A stretch of DNA of 54,380 nucleotides, from NCBI GenBank assembly GCA_021827405.1, contig JAKAVY010000010.1:1-54380 (forward strand), written 5' to 3'. This DNA is from Thermoplasmata archaeon. GTDB lineage: Archaea; Thermoplasmatota; Thermoplasmata; Lutacidiplasmatales; UBA184. This document shows, piece after piece, positions 9,373-18,315 of this stretch. The notes beneath the pieces were generated by a model. That model searched no databases. It was not told the origin of the DNA and worked only from the letters and a program-made list of their open reading frames with translations. Numbering within the stretch: the first letter of the stretch is position 1; each line of letters begins with the position of its first letter. The translations under genes and the position numbers were made by a program.

Positions 9373-10014
9373 CTAAACCCTTGCCTCGCTCCCTGTGGCC
9401 CCCGGCTCGGCGGGTCCCCGCCAAGAAAGGAGGCCAGCCCCGGCGGCCACCAGGAGGAGCAAGGGGAAGCTCGCCACCACCGCCCAGGGCCATCCCGGCC
9501 ACCCCCACGAGCCTTCCCCCCAGAGCAGGACCCCCAACCCCAGCACCGTGCCGCCCACAAAACCGACGCACCGGCGCCGGAACGCGGGCTCCGTGGAGCG
9601 GTCCTTCCAGCGCTGGAGGATGGCCCAGAGCCCCAACACCACCGCCAGGTCGGCCACCACCAGATCGAACGGGTCGTAGAAGTCCCCCAGCAGCTTGGTG
9701 GCCCCGAAGGGGATCCCGTAGACCCCCAAGAACAACAGGAAGAAGGCCGGGGCCCGACCGCGGGGAAGGGCCACCTGGGCGACCAGGGTCAATCCTCCCA
9801 CGAGCGCGAGGAGGGCGATGGTCGTGTCGTACAGGTCGCGGTAATCGGTCAGGACCTTAAGGCTCCCGAGCACGATGCCATTCCATCCCAGGGCGAATTC
9901 GAACCCTCGCCCCCGGAAGAACAAGTAGCCCAGACCAAGGGCCAGCGGAAGCTCGACCGCCACCGCGCCGACCAAGGCGGGCGTGATGCCGGGCGAGAGC
10001 TCGAATCCGGTCAT
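9373..10014 (-). CDS. Polytopic membrane protein, unknown function
   Basis: Several hydrophobic segments; ATG at 10014 (MTGFELSPG). No family recognised. Confidence 0.65.
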   Translation of the reverse strand: MTGFELSPGITPALVGAVAVELPLALGLGYLFFRGRGFEFALGWNGIVLGSLKVLTDYRDLYDTTIALLALVGGLTLVAQVALPRGRAPAFFLLFLGVYGIPFGATKLLGDFYDPFDLVVADLAVVLGLWAILQRWKDRSTEPAFRRRCVGFVGGTVLGLGVLLWGEGSWGWPGWPWAVVASFPLLLLVAAGAGLLSWRGPAEPGATGSEARV

Positions 10015-10229
10015 GAGGGAAGCGGCCCATCCGGCCTCCGCCCACCAAGGGTCGCTACCGCATAGCCCTTGGGAGCAAGGCCCCCCAAGGGCCGGGGGCT
10101 GGAACGTCGATCCGGACCGGCCATCGACGCGGACGGGTGGCGGCAACCCCCTCCATCGGTCCTCCCGGCGACGGGGGCGAGGTTTGAAGGGCCCGAAGCG
10201 GTCCGGACGCACCCAGGGGGGAGGAGCGG

Positions 10230-11345
10230 TTGGCCCGGTCCGGTCGGAAGGTACGATGGCGCTTGGAGGGGGCCATCGTGGACGCCGGGGGGATCGCCCC
10301 CGGCTACCTGCGGCTCGACGCCTCCGGCCGGATCGTGGAACGGGGGCAGCGGGGAACGGCCGGACCCCTGTCCCCGGAAGAGCGACGGGTGCAGGGGGTC
10401 GTGCTCCCGTGGGGGGTGAACGGCCACACCCACCTGGCCGATGGGGTGTTCCACCAGGAGCCTCCCGCCCTTTCGCTGGCCCAGATCGTGGCCCCTCCGG
10501 ACGGGCTCAAGCACCGTTTGCTGGCGGAGACGCCCGACCCGGTCAAGGAGCGGGGCATCCGAGGGTCCCTCCAGGCCATGGTCCGTGGGGGCATCGCCGG
10601 GGTGGTCGAGTTCCGGGAGGAGGGGATCCGCGGGATCCGGCTCCTCCGTCGCGCGGCCCGGGGACTTCCGCTCCGTGTCTGGGGGCTGGGCCGTCCGTCC
10701 ACCCTACCCGCCCGCGAGCAGGAGGTGACGGCGCTCCTGAACGAGGCGGACGGACTGGGGCTGAGCTCGTTGAGGGACCTCCCCCTCCGGGAGGCCCGGC
10801 GGCTGTCCGACGCCTGCCGGGGCGCTCACCGCCTGTTCGCGGTCCATGCCAGCGAAGGGACCCGGGAGGACCTGGGCCCGATCCTCCGCTTGAGGCCAGA
10901 CCTGCTCGTCCATCTCTGCCGGGCCACCGGGGAGGACCTGGACGCGGTCCGGGAGGCCCGGGTCAGCGTGGCCGTGTGCCCCCGGTCCAACGCCCTCTTC
11001 CGGCGCTTCCCCCCCCTGGCCTCCCTTGAGGCCCGGGAGATCCCCTTCCTCTTGGGGACGGACAACGCCATGTTCGGGGCCCCGGACCTCTTCCGGGAGA
11101 TGGAGTTCGCCTACCTCTCGGCGCGCTCCCGCGGGGAAGCGGTCCGCCCGGAGACCCTGGTCCGGGCGGTCTTCATCAACCCCTGGGCGGCCCTGGGCGA
11201 CCCGGAGCAAGCCTCCCTCGTCCCCGGCTCCCCGGCCGGAGCGCTCTTGCTGAGGGTCCCTACCGAGGACCCGGCCTACCAGGTGGTGGCCCGGGCCGGT
11301 CCCGGAAAGCTATTTGTCCCGCCCCGACCCGGCCCCTTCCCCTAG
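10230..11345 (+). CDS. Amidohydrolase-superfamily protein
   Basis: VNGHTHLADGV, FAVHASEGTRED, VAVCPRSNALFRRFPPLASL and FLLGTDNAMFGAPDLFREMEFAYL metal-site motifs. Confidence 0.87.
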   Translation: MARSGRKVRWRLEGAIVDAGGIAPGYLRLDASGRIVERGQRGTAGPLSPEERRVQGVVLPWGVNGHTHLADGVFHQEPPALSLAQIVAPPDGLKHRLLAETPDPVKERGIRGSLQAMVRGGIAGVVEFREEGIRGIRLLRRAARGLPLRVWGLGRPSTLPAREQEVTALLNEADGLGLSSLRDLPLREARRLSDACRGAHRLFAVHASEGTREDLGPILRLRPDLLVHLCRATGEDLDAVREARVSVAVCPRSNALFRRFPPLASLEAREIPFLLGTDNAMFGAPDLFREMEFAYLSARSRGEAVRPETLVRAVFINPWAALGDPEQASLVPGSPAGALLLRVPTEDPAYQVVARAGPGKLFVPPRPGPFP

Positions 11346-12873
11346 GAGCCCCCTCTTGTTGGCCGACGAGCTGTTCGCGCTGTTCAAACGACGAGGGGTC
11401 CTCTGGCCGAGCGCAGAGATCTACGGCGGCGCCCAGGGTCTCTACGACTACGGTCCCCCGGGACTCGCTTTGAAGCGGAAGGTGGAGGAGGCCTGGGTCG
11501 CGTGGTTCCTGGGCCTCTCCTCCGATTACCATCTCATCGACCCGGCGGAGCTCCTCCCGGAAGCGGTGGTCCGGGCCAGCGGCCACCTGGAGAACTTTGC
11601 CGACCTCGAGGTGGTCTGCGAGAAGTGCCACACGGCCTCCCGGGCGGACGCCCTCCTGGAGGAGCACGGCGTGGCCAACACCGAAGGGCTCCGGGTGGAG
11701 GAGGTCTCCGCCCTCTTGGTGGAGAAGTCCATCGCCTGCCCCCGCTGCGGCGAACGGGCCTTAAGCGTTCCCCGACCGTTCAACCTGATGTTCTCCGTGG
11801 AGTTCGGCGCGGTGGGCCGGGAGCGCGCCTACCTGCGCCCGGAGACCGCCCAGGGGAGCTACCTCTCCTTCGCCCGGATGTGGGAGGTGGGGCGCAAGCA
11901 ACTTCCCCTCGGCCTGGCGGTGGTAGGCAAGGCGTTCCGGAACGAGATCGCCCCCCGACAGGTGCTCTTCCGGATGCGGGAGTTCACCCAGGCGGAGCTC
12001 CAGGTCTTCTTCGATCCGGAGGACTTTCCCGCCCCGCTGGAGAAGGTGAAGGACCTGTCCTTGCCGGTCCTGCGGGCGGAGGCCCGGGCCCGGGGGGAGA
12101 CCGAGGCGGTCCGGACCGCCCCGCAAGACCTGGTGGCCAGCGGGCTCCCGGCCTTCTACGTCTACCACCTGGCCGAAGAGTTCCGCTTCTTCACCCGGGT
12201 GCTCCGCTTCCCCGCCCACCGGCTCCGCTTCCTGGAGAAGAGCGAGAAGGAGCGGGCGTTCTACAACCGGCTCCACTTCGATCTGGAGGGGGACCTCCCC
12301 TCCCTGGGAGGCTACCGGGAACTGGGGGCCCTCCACTACCGGGGGGACTACGACCTGGGGAGGCACAGCCAGGGCTCCGGGACGGACCTCTCCATCACCA
12401 CGGCCAACGGCCGCCATCTGCTGCCGCACGTGCTGGAGCTCACCTTCGGCGTGGACCGGAACGTCTGGGCCCTGGGGGACCTCCACCTCACCCGGGAAGG
12501 TCCCGGGACCCCTGGCGAGGAGGGGGAGCGTACGGTCTGGAAGCTCCCGGCCTATCTCGCCCCCAGCCCGGTGGCGGTCCTCCCGCTCATGCGAAAGGAG
12601 CATACCCCCACCGCCGAGGCGATGGCCCGCGCGTTCCGGGAGGCCGGGATCCCCGCCACGGTGGGGCTGACGGCCTCCATTGGTAAGCGCTACGCCCGCG
12701 AGGACGAGCTCGGTACCCCCCTCTGCATCACCGTGGACGCCACCACCCTCCAGGACGGGACCGTGACGGTCCGGGACCGGGACACCCGGAAGCAGGAACG
12801 GCGCCCCATGGACGGGCTTCCCGAGCATCTCCGGTCCACTTTCTTCTTCCCGCGCCCCTGGAAGACGCCCTGA
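11314..12873 (+). CDS. glyS: Glycyl-tRNA synthetase (class II, dimeric)
   Basis: AEIYGGAQGLYDYGPPG, RPETAQGSYLSFARMWEVGRKQLPLGLAVVGKAFRNEI, MREFTQAELQVFFDP, VDRNVWAL. Confidence 0.96.
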   Translation: MSRPDPAPSPRSPLLLADELFALFKRRGVLWPSAEIYGGAQGLYDYGPPGLALKRKVEEAWVAWFLGLSSDYHLIDPAELLPEAVVRASGHLENFADLEVVCEKCHTASRADALLEEHGVANTEGLRVEEVSALLVEKSIACPRCGERALSVPRPFNLMFSVEFGAVGRERAYLRPETAQGSYLSFARMWEVGRKQLPLGLAVVGKAFRNEIAPRQVLFRMREFTQAELQVFFDPEDFPAPLEKVKDLSLPVLRAEARARGETEAVRTAPQDLVASGLPAFYVYHLAEEFRFFTRVLRFPAHRLRFLEKSEKERAFYNRLHFDLEGDLPSLGGYRELGALHYRGDYDLGRHSQGSGTDLSITTANGRHLLPHVLELTFGVDRNVWALGDLHLTREGPGTPGEEGERTVWKLPAYLAPSPVAVLPLMRKEHTPTAEAMARAFREAGIPATVGLTASIGKRYAREDELGTPLCITVDATTLQDGTVTVRDRDTRKQERRPMDGLPEHLRSTFFFPRPWKTP

Positions 12874-12941
12874 CGGGGGGCTTCCGACCCCCGGTTCGGC
12901 CCGACGCTACGGATTTATCCCCAGGGCGCGATAGGCCAACT

Positions 12942-13553
12942 ATGGCCTCGGGAAACGAACCCCCCCCACCGCCGCCTCCCACCGGGAACACTTCCCCTCC
13001 CTCCGCCCGGGCCGTGGTGGAGGGGGCAAGGCTCTCGCGGGTGTCGAGCCAGGGCTTCGCGGACATCTCCAAGCTCCGCCAAGAGGCCGCCAAGTTCGAG
13101 CGGCGGGCCTACAAGATGCGCCAGAAGGCGGCCCACCACACCACCCAGATGGAGAAGCACCGGCACCGGGCCACGGTCTACCGGGAACGGGAGCAAGGGC
13201 TCCTGGCCCGGGTCCCGACCCTGACCCAGGAGATGGCCGAGCTCGAGAAGGAGCTGCGGGCCGGGGCCGCCGGCACCGGGACGGGGGCCGTGCGCTCCCA
13301 GGACCAGTCCCGGATCCATGTGAAGATCCGCAAGATCCAGGAACGGATCGCGGGGCTGGAACGGAAGGCCAAGGACAACGAGCACCGGGCTTCCGTCCAG
13401 ATGCAGGCCGCCTCGGAGCAGAAGGTGCAGGCGGACATGTTCACCGAGCGGGCGAAAGGGCTGGAGGCGGAGGCCGCCGCGTTCACGCAGCGGGCGGACC
13501 GGATGCAGCGGGCCGCCGAAGGCGACCCCTCCGGTCCGATGGCCGGGCACTGA
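12942..13553 (+). CDS. Coiled-coil protein, unknown function
   Basis: Heptad-rich K/E/Q helices after a proline-rich N-terminus; TATA-like GGATTTATCC about 30 nt upstream of the ATG. Confidence 0.7.
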   Translation: MASGNEPPPPPPPTGNTSPPSARAVVEGARLSRVSSQGFADISKLRQEAAKFERRAYKMRQKAAHHTTQMEKHRHRATVYREREQGLLARVPTLTQEMAELEKELRAGAAGTGTGAVRSQDQSRIHVKIRKIQERIAGLERKAKDNEHRASVQMQAASEQKVQADMFTERAKGLEAEAAAFTQRADRMQRAAEGDPSGPMAGH

Positions 13554-13570
13554 GGACCGTGCCCGGCGCC

Positions 13571-14119
13571 ATGAAGCTCGTGGTCAGTGTCGGCATGCCG
13601 GGCTCGGGCAAGGACGAGCTGGTGAAGGTGGCCCAGGAGCTCGGTCTCAGCGTGATCAAGATGGGGGACATGGTCCGGGACGAGACCCGGCGCCGGGGGC
13701 TGGCGCTGAACGGGCAGAACATCGCCCGGGTGGCCAACGAGGAGCGGGAGAAGCACGGCCCCTCGGTCTGGGCCAAGCGGGCCATCCCGCTCATCGGGGA
13801 GACGAAGGTCCTGGTCGACGGCTGCCGGGGAGACCAGGAAGTGAACGTCTTCCGGCACAACTTCGGGGACCTCACAGTGGTGGGCATCTATGCCTCCCCC
13901 GAGACCCGGTTCGAGCGGCTGAGCCGCCGGGGCCGGGGGGACGACGGGATGAACCTGGAGGACTTCTCCGAACGGGACCGGAGGGAGCTCAAGTGGGGGA
14001 TCGGGAACGCCTTCGTGCTCGCGGACCGGATGCTGATCAACGAGGGTCCCCTGGAGGACTTCCGTCGGGAGGCCCGGGACGTCCTTCGGGCGATCCTGGC
14101 GCGCGAGGAAGAGGATTGA
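13571..14119 (+). CDS. UPF0200 family P-loop nucleotide kinase-like protein
   Basis: MKLVVSVGMPGSGKDELVKVAQELG..KMGDMVRDE, VLVDGCRGDQEVNVFR, RGRGDDGMNLEDFSERDRRELKWGIG. Confidence 0.88.
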   Translation: MKLVVSVGMPGSGKDELVKVAQELGLSVIKMGDMVRDETRRRGLALNGQNIARVANEEREKHGPSVWAKRAIPLIGETKVLVDGCRGDQEVNVFRHNFGDLTVVGIYASPETRFERLSRRGRGDDGMNLEDFSERDRRELKWGIGNAFVLADRMLINEGPLEDFRREARDVLRAILAREEED

Positions 14120-14646
14120 CCCCGGCCCGCCCCGGGAGCCGCCTCATCCTCCTGCGGCACGCCCCCGCCGCTCCCCGGGACCCCCGACGCTGGCCCGACG
14201 ACCGGGACCGCCCGCTCTCGGAGGAGGGGGCGCAGGAGTTCCTCGGGGCCGCGCGCGGGCTGAGCCGGTTGCTCGCGGAGGAAGGGGAGATCCTGACGAG
14301 CCCGCTACGGCGGGCCCGCCAGACCGCGGCCTTGCTCCACCGGGCCTGGAAGGGCTCCTCCTCTCCCCGGCTCTTTCCCCCGCTGAACGAGACGGAGGAG
14401 TCCGCGTCCCTCCTCTCGGCGCTCGGCCGCCGTCCCTGGCAGGGGGACCGGGTCCTGGTCGGACATGAGCCCCAACTGGTGGGCCTCGTGGGCCTGGCGC
14501 TGACCGGGGAGGCGATCCCCGTGGTGGACCTCTCCCGGGGGGGAGCCATCGCCCTCCGCTTCTCCGGGCCCCCCGGTCCCCAGCGCGGGACCTTGCTCTG
14601 GGGGCTCAACCGCAAACAACTGCGGTCGTTGGGCCCGGGGGAGTGA
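14116..14646 (+). CDS. SixA-like phosphohistidine phosphatase (histidine phosphatase superfamily)
   Basis: LILLRHAPAAPRD..DRPLSEEGAQEF, LTSPLRRARQTAALL, VLVGHEPQLVGL. TTG start overlaps the upstream stop. Confidence 0.87.
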   Translation: MTPARPGSRLILLRHAPAAPRDPRRWPDDRDRPLSEEGAQEFLGAARGLSRLLAEEGEILTSPLRRARQTAALLHRAWKGSSSPRLFPPLNETEESASLLSALGRRPWQGDRVLVGHEPQLVGLVGLALTGEAIPVVDLSRGGAIALRFSGPPGPQRGTLLWGLNRKQLRSLGPGE

Positions 14647-14685
14647 GGGACCCGGCCGACGCCGGCGCCGGGAGGAGGAGAGAGG

Positions 14686-16053
14686 TTGACCCGCCCCGGG
14701 GGCACGGCGAGGGGCCTTCCGCTCCCGGTCTACATCTTCCCCTGCCGGATCCAGCAGGGACTCGGGGAATGGGTGGAGACCGCTCGGGCCGTACGCCTCC
14801 TCCCCCGGGCGGGGTACCCGCTCTATCATCTGCGGTCGCCCCCGTCCGCAGGAGCGGGGCGGTCGGATCCCCGCGCCGTGCCCTTGGACCCGAGCCGGAA
14901 GGGGGGCGAGCCCTTTCCCCCGGTCCGGGGCCTCTCGGAACCGCTTAGGGCCCCCCGGGCCGTGGCCGTGGTCACCTGGTTCGGGATCACCGCCCGGAAG
15001 GAGGATGCCGCGGGGGAGCGGGTCCCCGGTCCGCTGGCCGACCGGTTCGAGAGGCTCCGGGACGCGCACCCCGATGGACTCCTCGTCCTCAGTTTGGAGG
15101 AGTTCGGGACCGCCCGGACGTCCCGGGAGGCGGTGGCGGAGAACTTGCGGCAGGCCGGGGCCACCGGAGCCTCGCTCCGCCAACTCCTTCGCTCGCCGGC
15201 CGGGCAGGACCGGGTCCGACGCTATCGGGAGGCGTTCTGGCGGGCCCGGGCCGGGGAGCGAGAGGACGTCCTGCACCTCTTCCCCGAGTTCTTCCCTTCT
15301 CTCCCAGCGCTCCGCGAGTTCCCCTTCGCGCTGCCGATCGCTCCCTTCTCCCCCCGGCCCCGCGCGCGGCGAGCGAGGTCTCCCCCCCCGACCCCGGTCC
15401 CCCTCCAAGTGGTCTGGTACGCCAGCGCGTCCACGGCCCCGCGCCTCCTGGGACCCCTTCTCGAGGCCCTGGGGGGCCTCTCTGGCCCGGTGGACCTGGC
15501 CGTCCGGCCCGGCCCGGCCTGGCGGACGCCGGTCCCCCCATCGGCCTCGCCCCCTTCCGTCCGGGTCACGTTCCTTCCCCCGGAGGGGCGGCGACCCTGG
15601 GAGCGGCGTCTCGGCCGGGCGGCCCTACGGGTGGTGGGGGGGAGCCAGACCCTCCTGGAAGCGGTCTTTGACCGCGCCCCCTTCCTCTACTTCAACGGCG
15701 CGCTCCCCACCCCTTCTGGACGGACCGTGGGCTTTCGTCGGGAGAAGCTGCTGTCCCTCCTGCGAGGGGCGCCTTCCCGTCCGGTGGAGCGGACGGTGGC
15801 CCGGGACCTGAGGGCGTTCGCCGACCTGGACGGGGTCACGGGCGTCGTCCGCCGGGCCGCCACCTCCCGGAGCTGGCGATTGGGTCTGGCGCGTCTTTGC
15901 CAACCCGCGGGCCAGGGGTTCCCGCCCCCCCTCCGGCCCGGGGAGCGCTACCTGCTCCACCTGGTCCGCTCCTTCGACCGGACGGAGGAGCCGGTGGCCC
16001 GCTTCGTCGAACGGACCCGGCGCTGGCATCGCCGGGCCCTCGGAGCCCCCTAG
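14686..16053 (+). CDS. Conserved-looking protein of unknown function
   Basis: Long ORF preceded by GGAGGAGGAG (about 14671) and a TTG start; abuts the CHAD gene tail to tail. Not assignable by eye. Confidence 0.6.
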   Translation: MTRPGGTARGLPLPVYIFPCRIQQGLGEWVETARAVRLLPRAGYPLYHLRSPPSAGAGRSDPRAVPLDPSRKGGEPFPPVRGLSEPLRAPRAVAVVTWFGITARKEDAAGERVPGPLADRFERLRDAHPDGLLVLSLEEFGTARTSREAVAENLRQAGATGASLRQLLRSPAGQDRVRRYREAFWRARAGEREDVLHLFPEFFPSLPALREFPFALPIAPFSPRPRARRARSPPPTPVPLQVVWYASASTAPRLLGPLLEALGGLSGPVDLAVRPGPAWRTPVPPSASPPSVRVTFLPPEGRRPWERRLGRAALRVVGGSQTLLEAVFDRAPFLYFNGALPTPSGRTVGFRREKLLSLLRGAPSRPVERTVARDLRAFADLDGVTGVVRRAATSRSWRLGLARLCQPAGQGFPPPLRPGERYLLHLVRSFDRTEEPVARFVERTRRWHRRALGAP

Positions 16054-16898
16054 GAGCGCCGGGACCTGTCCTTGTGGAGGGCGGAGATCGTGGCGAGGGC
16101 CCGCACGAGATGGCGGTGCTCCTCCCTCCGAAGGGCGTCCGCGAGGTCCTCCTCGGAGGGCGCCGGGAGCCGCAGGACCCAGCGACGGAGCATCTCCAGG
16201 TCGTGGAGCCGTCCCAGCTCCCGTTGGACCCAGGCCGGGGAGCCCCGCCGCGGGGGAGGGGCGCCCGGGGCCGACGGGTCAAGCGTCCCTTCGAGGAGCG
16301 CCCGGTTCCGCAGGGCGCGACGGAGCCGGTGAAGCCTCCGGGAGGAGGGGCGCCGCCGGGCCCGCTTCCAGGCCCGGCGGACCCGGCGGGACCGGAACCG
16401 TCGCTCCTGCTCGAGGGCCCGGCGCAGGGAAGGGGAGGGAACCTTCAGCCGGTCCCACGCCGTGCGCTCCCAGCGGAGCCCCGAGCGCAGCGCCGGGTGG
16501 CCGAGGAGCGAACGAAGGAGGACCCGGCCCACCTCCTCTTCCCGGCGGAGCAGGTGACGGGCCAGCTCCATGGTGACGCTCGGGATCCGGGTGGAGATCT
16601 CGGGCCGGTCGAGGAGCTCCCCCACCACGGTACGGTCCCTCAGCTCGCCGACGCGCCGGGCGAGCTGGACGACCCGTTGCCGCTCGGTCCGGGCCTTCCC
16701 GCGGGCCTTGGCGGGCAACAGGCGTAGGAGCAGTTCGAGGTCGACCCGGCGAGCCCTCAGCTCCCGGTGGAGGTCATGGATCTCCCTGCCGGAGAGCCCC
16801 TCCGGCCGGTCCGCCCCGGCCAGGAGCTCCTCCAGCCGGTCGAGATGCTTCCGCGCCCCCCGGCGCAGCCTGGGAAGGGCCTCGACCTCTCGCGGCAC
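16050..16898 (-). CDS. CHAD domain protein (putative polyphosphate-binding)
   Basis: IHDLHRELRARRVDLELLLRLL start, Arg/His-rich helical repeats RLHRLRRALRNRALLE and VQRELGRLHDLEMLRRWV. Confidence 0.82.
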   Translation of the reverse strand: MPREVEALPRLRRGARKHLDRLEELLAGADRPEGLSGREIHDLHRELRARRVDLELLLRLLPAKARGKARTERQRVVQLARRVGELRDRTVVGELLDRPEISTRIPSVTMELARHLLRREEEVGRVLLRSLLGHPALRSGLRWERTAWDRLKVPSPSLRRALEQERRFRSRRVRRAWKRARRRPSSRRLHRLRRALRNRALLEGTLDPSAPGAPPPRRGSPAWVQRELGRLHDLEMLRRWVLRLPAPSEEDLADALRREEHRHLVRALATISALHKDRSRRS

Positions 16899-16901
16899 GG
16901 G

Positions 16902-17624
16902 CTAGGGCCGGCCCTGGGACCGGTTCCCGAAGAGGGATCGGACGGCCGCGGAGACCTCGGCGTGCACCGCGCCGGGGGTTCGGTTCCCGTTCACCGGGAC
17001 GAACCCATACTCCCGGGCCATCCAGTCGAACTCGTGGCGGAGCAGCTTCTGGAAGGCGAAGAAGCTCTCGAACCGGTCCCGGGAGAGCCCCAGGTCCATC
17101 CCGGACTCCCAGTAGTCCAACGACCCGTAGCGCGCGAAGGCCCGGTGCAGAAGCAGCTCCTCCCGGGTGTCCAGGAAGACCGTCAGGTCCGGCTTGAGGG
17201 CGAAGGAGTACAGGCGTTGGGCCCAGCTCCGGGGGGCGCCCCGGACGATGGCCCGGGCCATCAGGGTGTAGATGTAGCGGTCCGCCAGCACCACGGCTCC
17301 GGAGGCGAGGGCCGGGATGATCTTGTTCTCCAGCTGGTCCGCGAAGTCCACCGCGTAGAACAACGCCATGGTGGTGGCCCCCAGGACGTGCCCTTGCTTG
17401 GCCCGGTCGATCTCCTCGCTCACCAGCGTCGAACGCCGGAGCCCGGTGTCCACCACCGCATGCCCCTGCACCTCCAGGTCCTCCTTGAGGAGGGAGCACT
17501 CCGTGGTCCGGCCCGAGCCGTCGGCGCCCTCCACCACGATGAGCTTCCCCTGGAGCCGGCGGAAGGGGACCCCCGGGAGCCGGGTGCCGAAGGTCCGCTC
17601 GAGCGGCGGCACCCTAGGCGTCAT
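16902..17624 (-). CDS. Thymidylate kinase-like protein, P-loop variant GADGSGRTT
   Basis: KLIVVEGADGSGRTTECSLL, FYAVDFADQLENKIIPALASGAVVLADRYIYT, PDLTVFLD. Confidence 0.83.
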   Translation of the reverse strand: MTPRVPPLERTFGTRLPGVPFRRLQGKLIVVEGADGSGRTTECSLLKEDLEVQGHAVVDTGLRRSTLVSEEIDRAKQGHVLGATTMALFYAVDFADQLENKIIPALASGAVVLADRYIYTLMARAIVRGAPRSWAQRLYSFALKPDLTVFLDTREELLLHRAFARYGSLDYWESGMDLGLSRDRFESFFAFQKLLRHEFDWMAREYGFVPVNGNRTPGAVHAEVSAAVRSLFGNRSQGRP

Positions 17625-18315
17625 GGAGCAGGGACTCCTCCTTCGGGAAGCCCGACAGGTGGGGGACGAGCCGGCGCCGGACCTCCCGCTGGAGCTCCTC
17701 GATCCCGCGGCCGGCGGGGATCACCTCGAAGCGTTCCACCCGGGCCAGCCGGTCGTACTCGCGCTTGAGCATCCCCTGGAAACGCCGGTAGCTCTCCCCC
17801 ACGTCGTCGGCGAGCTTCAGGTCCATGCCGGCCTCGTAGTAACTGATCTTGTCCCGGGAGAGCTTCTTGCGCTGGAACGTGGTCTCCACGGGGACCTGGA
17901 AGTAGAAGGTGAGGTCGGGTGCCTGGGCGAAGGAGTAGAGGCTCCGGACCCAGCCGGGGTCGCACCCCCGCGCCACGTCCCGGCTGAAGGCCGTGTAGAT
18001 GTATCGGTCGCAGATGACCACGTAGCCGGCCCGCAGTGGGGGCAGGATGTGCCGCTCGTAGCGGTCCGCGAAGTCCGTGGCATGGAGCAGGGAGAAGGTG
18101 GTCGGGGTGAGGAGCCCCCGCTTCTTGCCCCGCCGGATGATCTCGGAGACCAGCTCGGAGGAGTTCCACTCGGTGAAGAAGACCCGGTGGCCCTGGGAGC
18201 TCAGCCACTTCCTTAGCAGTTGGGCCTGGGTGGACTTCCCGCTCCCGTCGAGCCCCTCGAAGACCACCAGGCAACCGGGCCGGGTACCAGGAGCGCCGTC
18301 AGCGGAGGGTGCCAA
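17614..18315 (-). CDS. tmk: Thymidylate kinase-like protein, canonical P-loop
   Basis: LVVFEGLDGSGKSTQAQLLRKWL, LLHATDFADRYERHILPPLRAGYVVICDRYIYTAF. Confidence 0.88.
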   Translation of the reverse strand: MAPSADGAPGTRPGCLVVFEGLDGSGKSTQAQLLRKWLSSQGHRVFFTEWNSSELVSEIIRRGKKRGLLTPTTFSLLHATDFADRYERHILPPLRAGYVVICDRYIYTAFSRDVARGCDPGWVRSLYSFAQAPDLTFYFQVPVETTFQRKKLSRDKISYYEAGMDLKLADDVGESYRRFQGMLKREYDRLARVERFEVIPAGRGIEELQREVRRRLVPHLSGFPKEESLLHDA

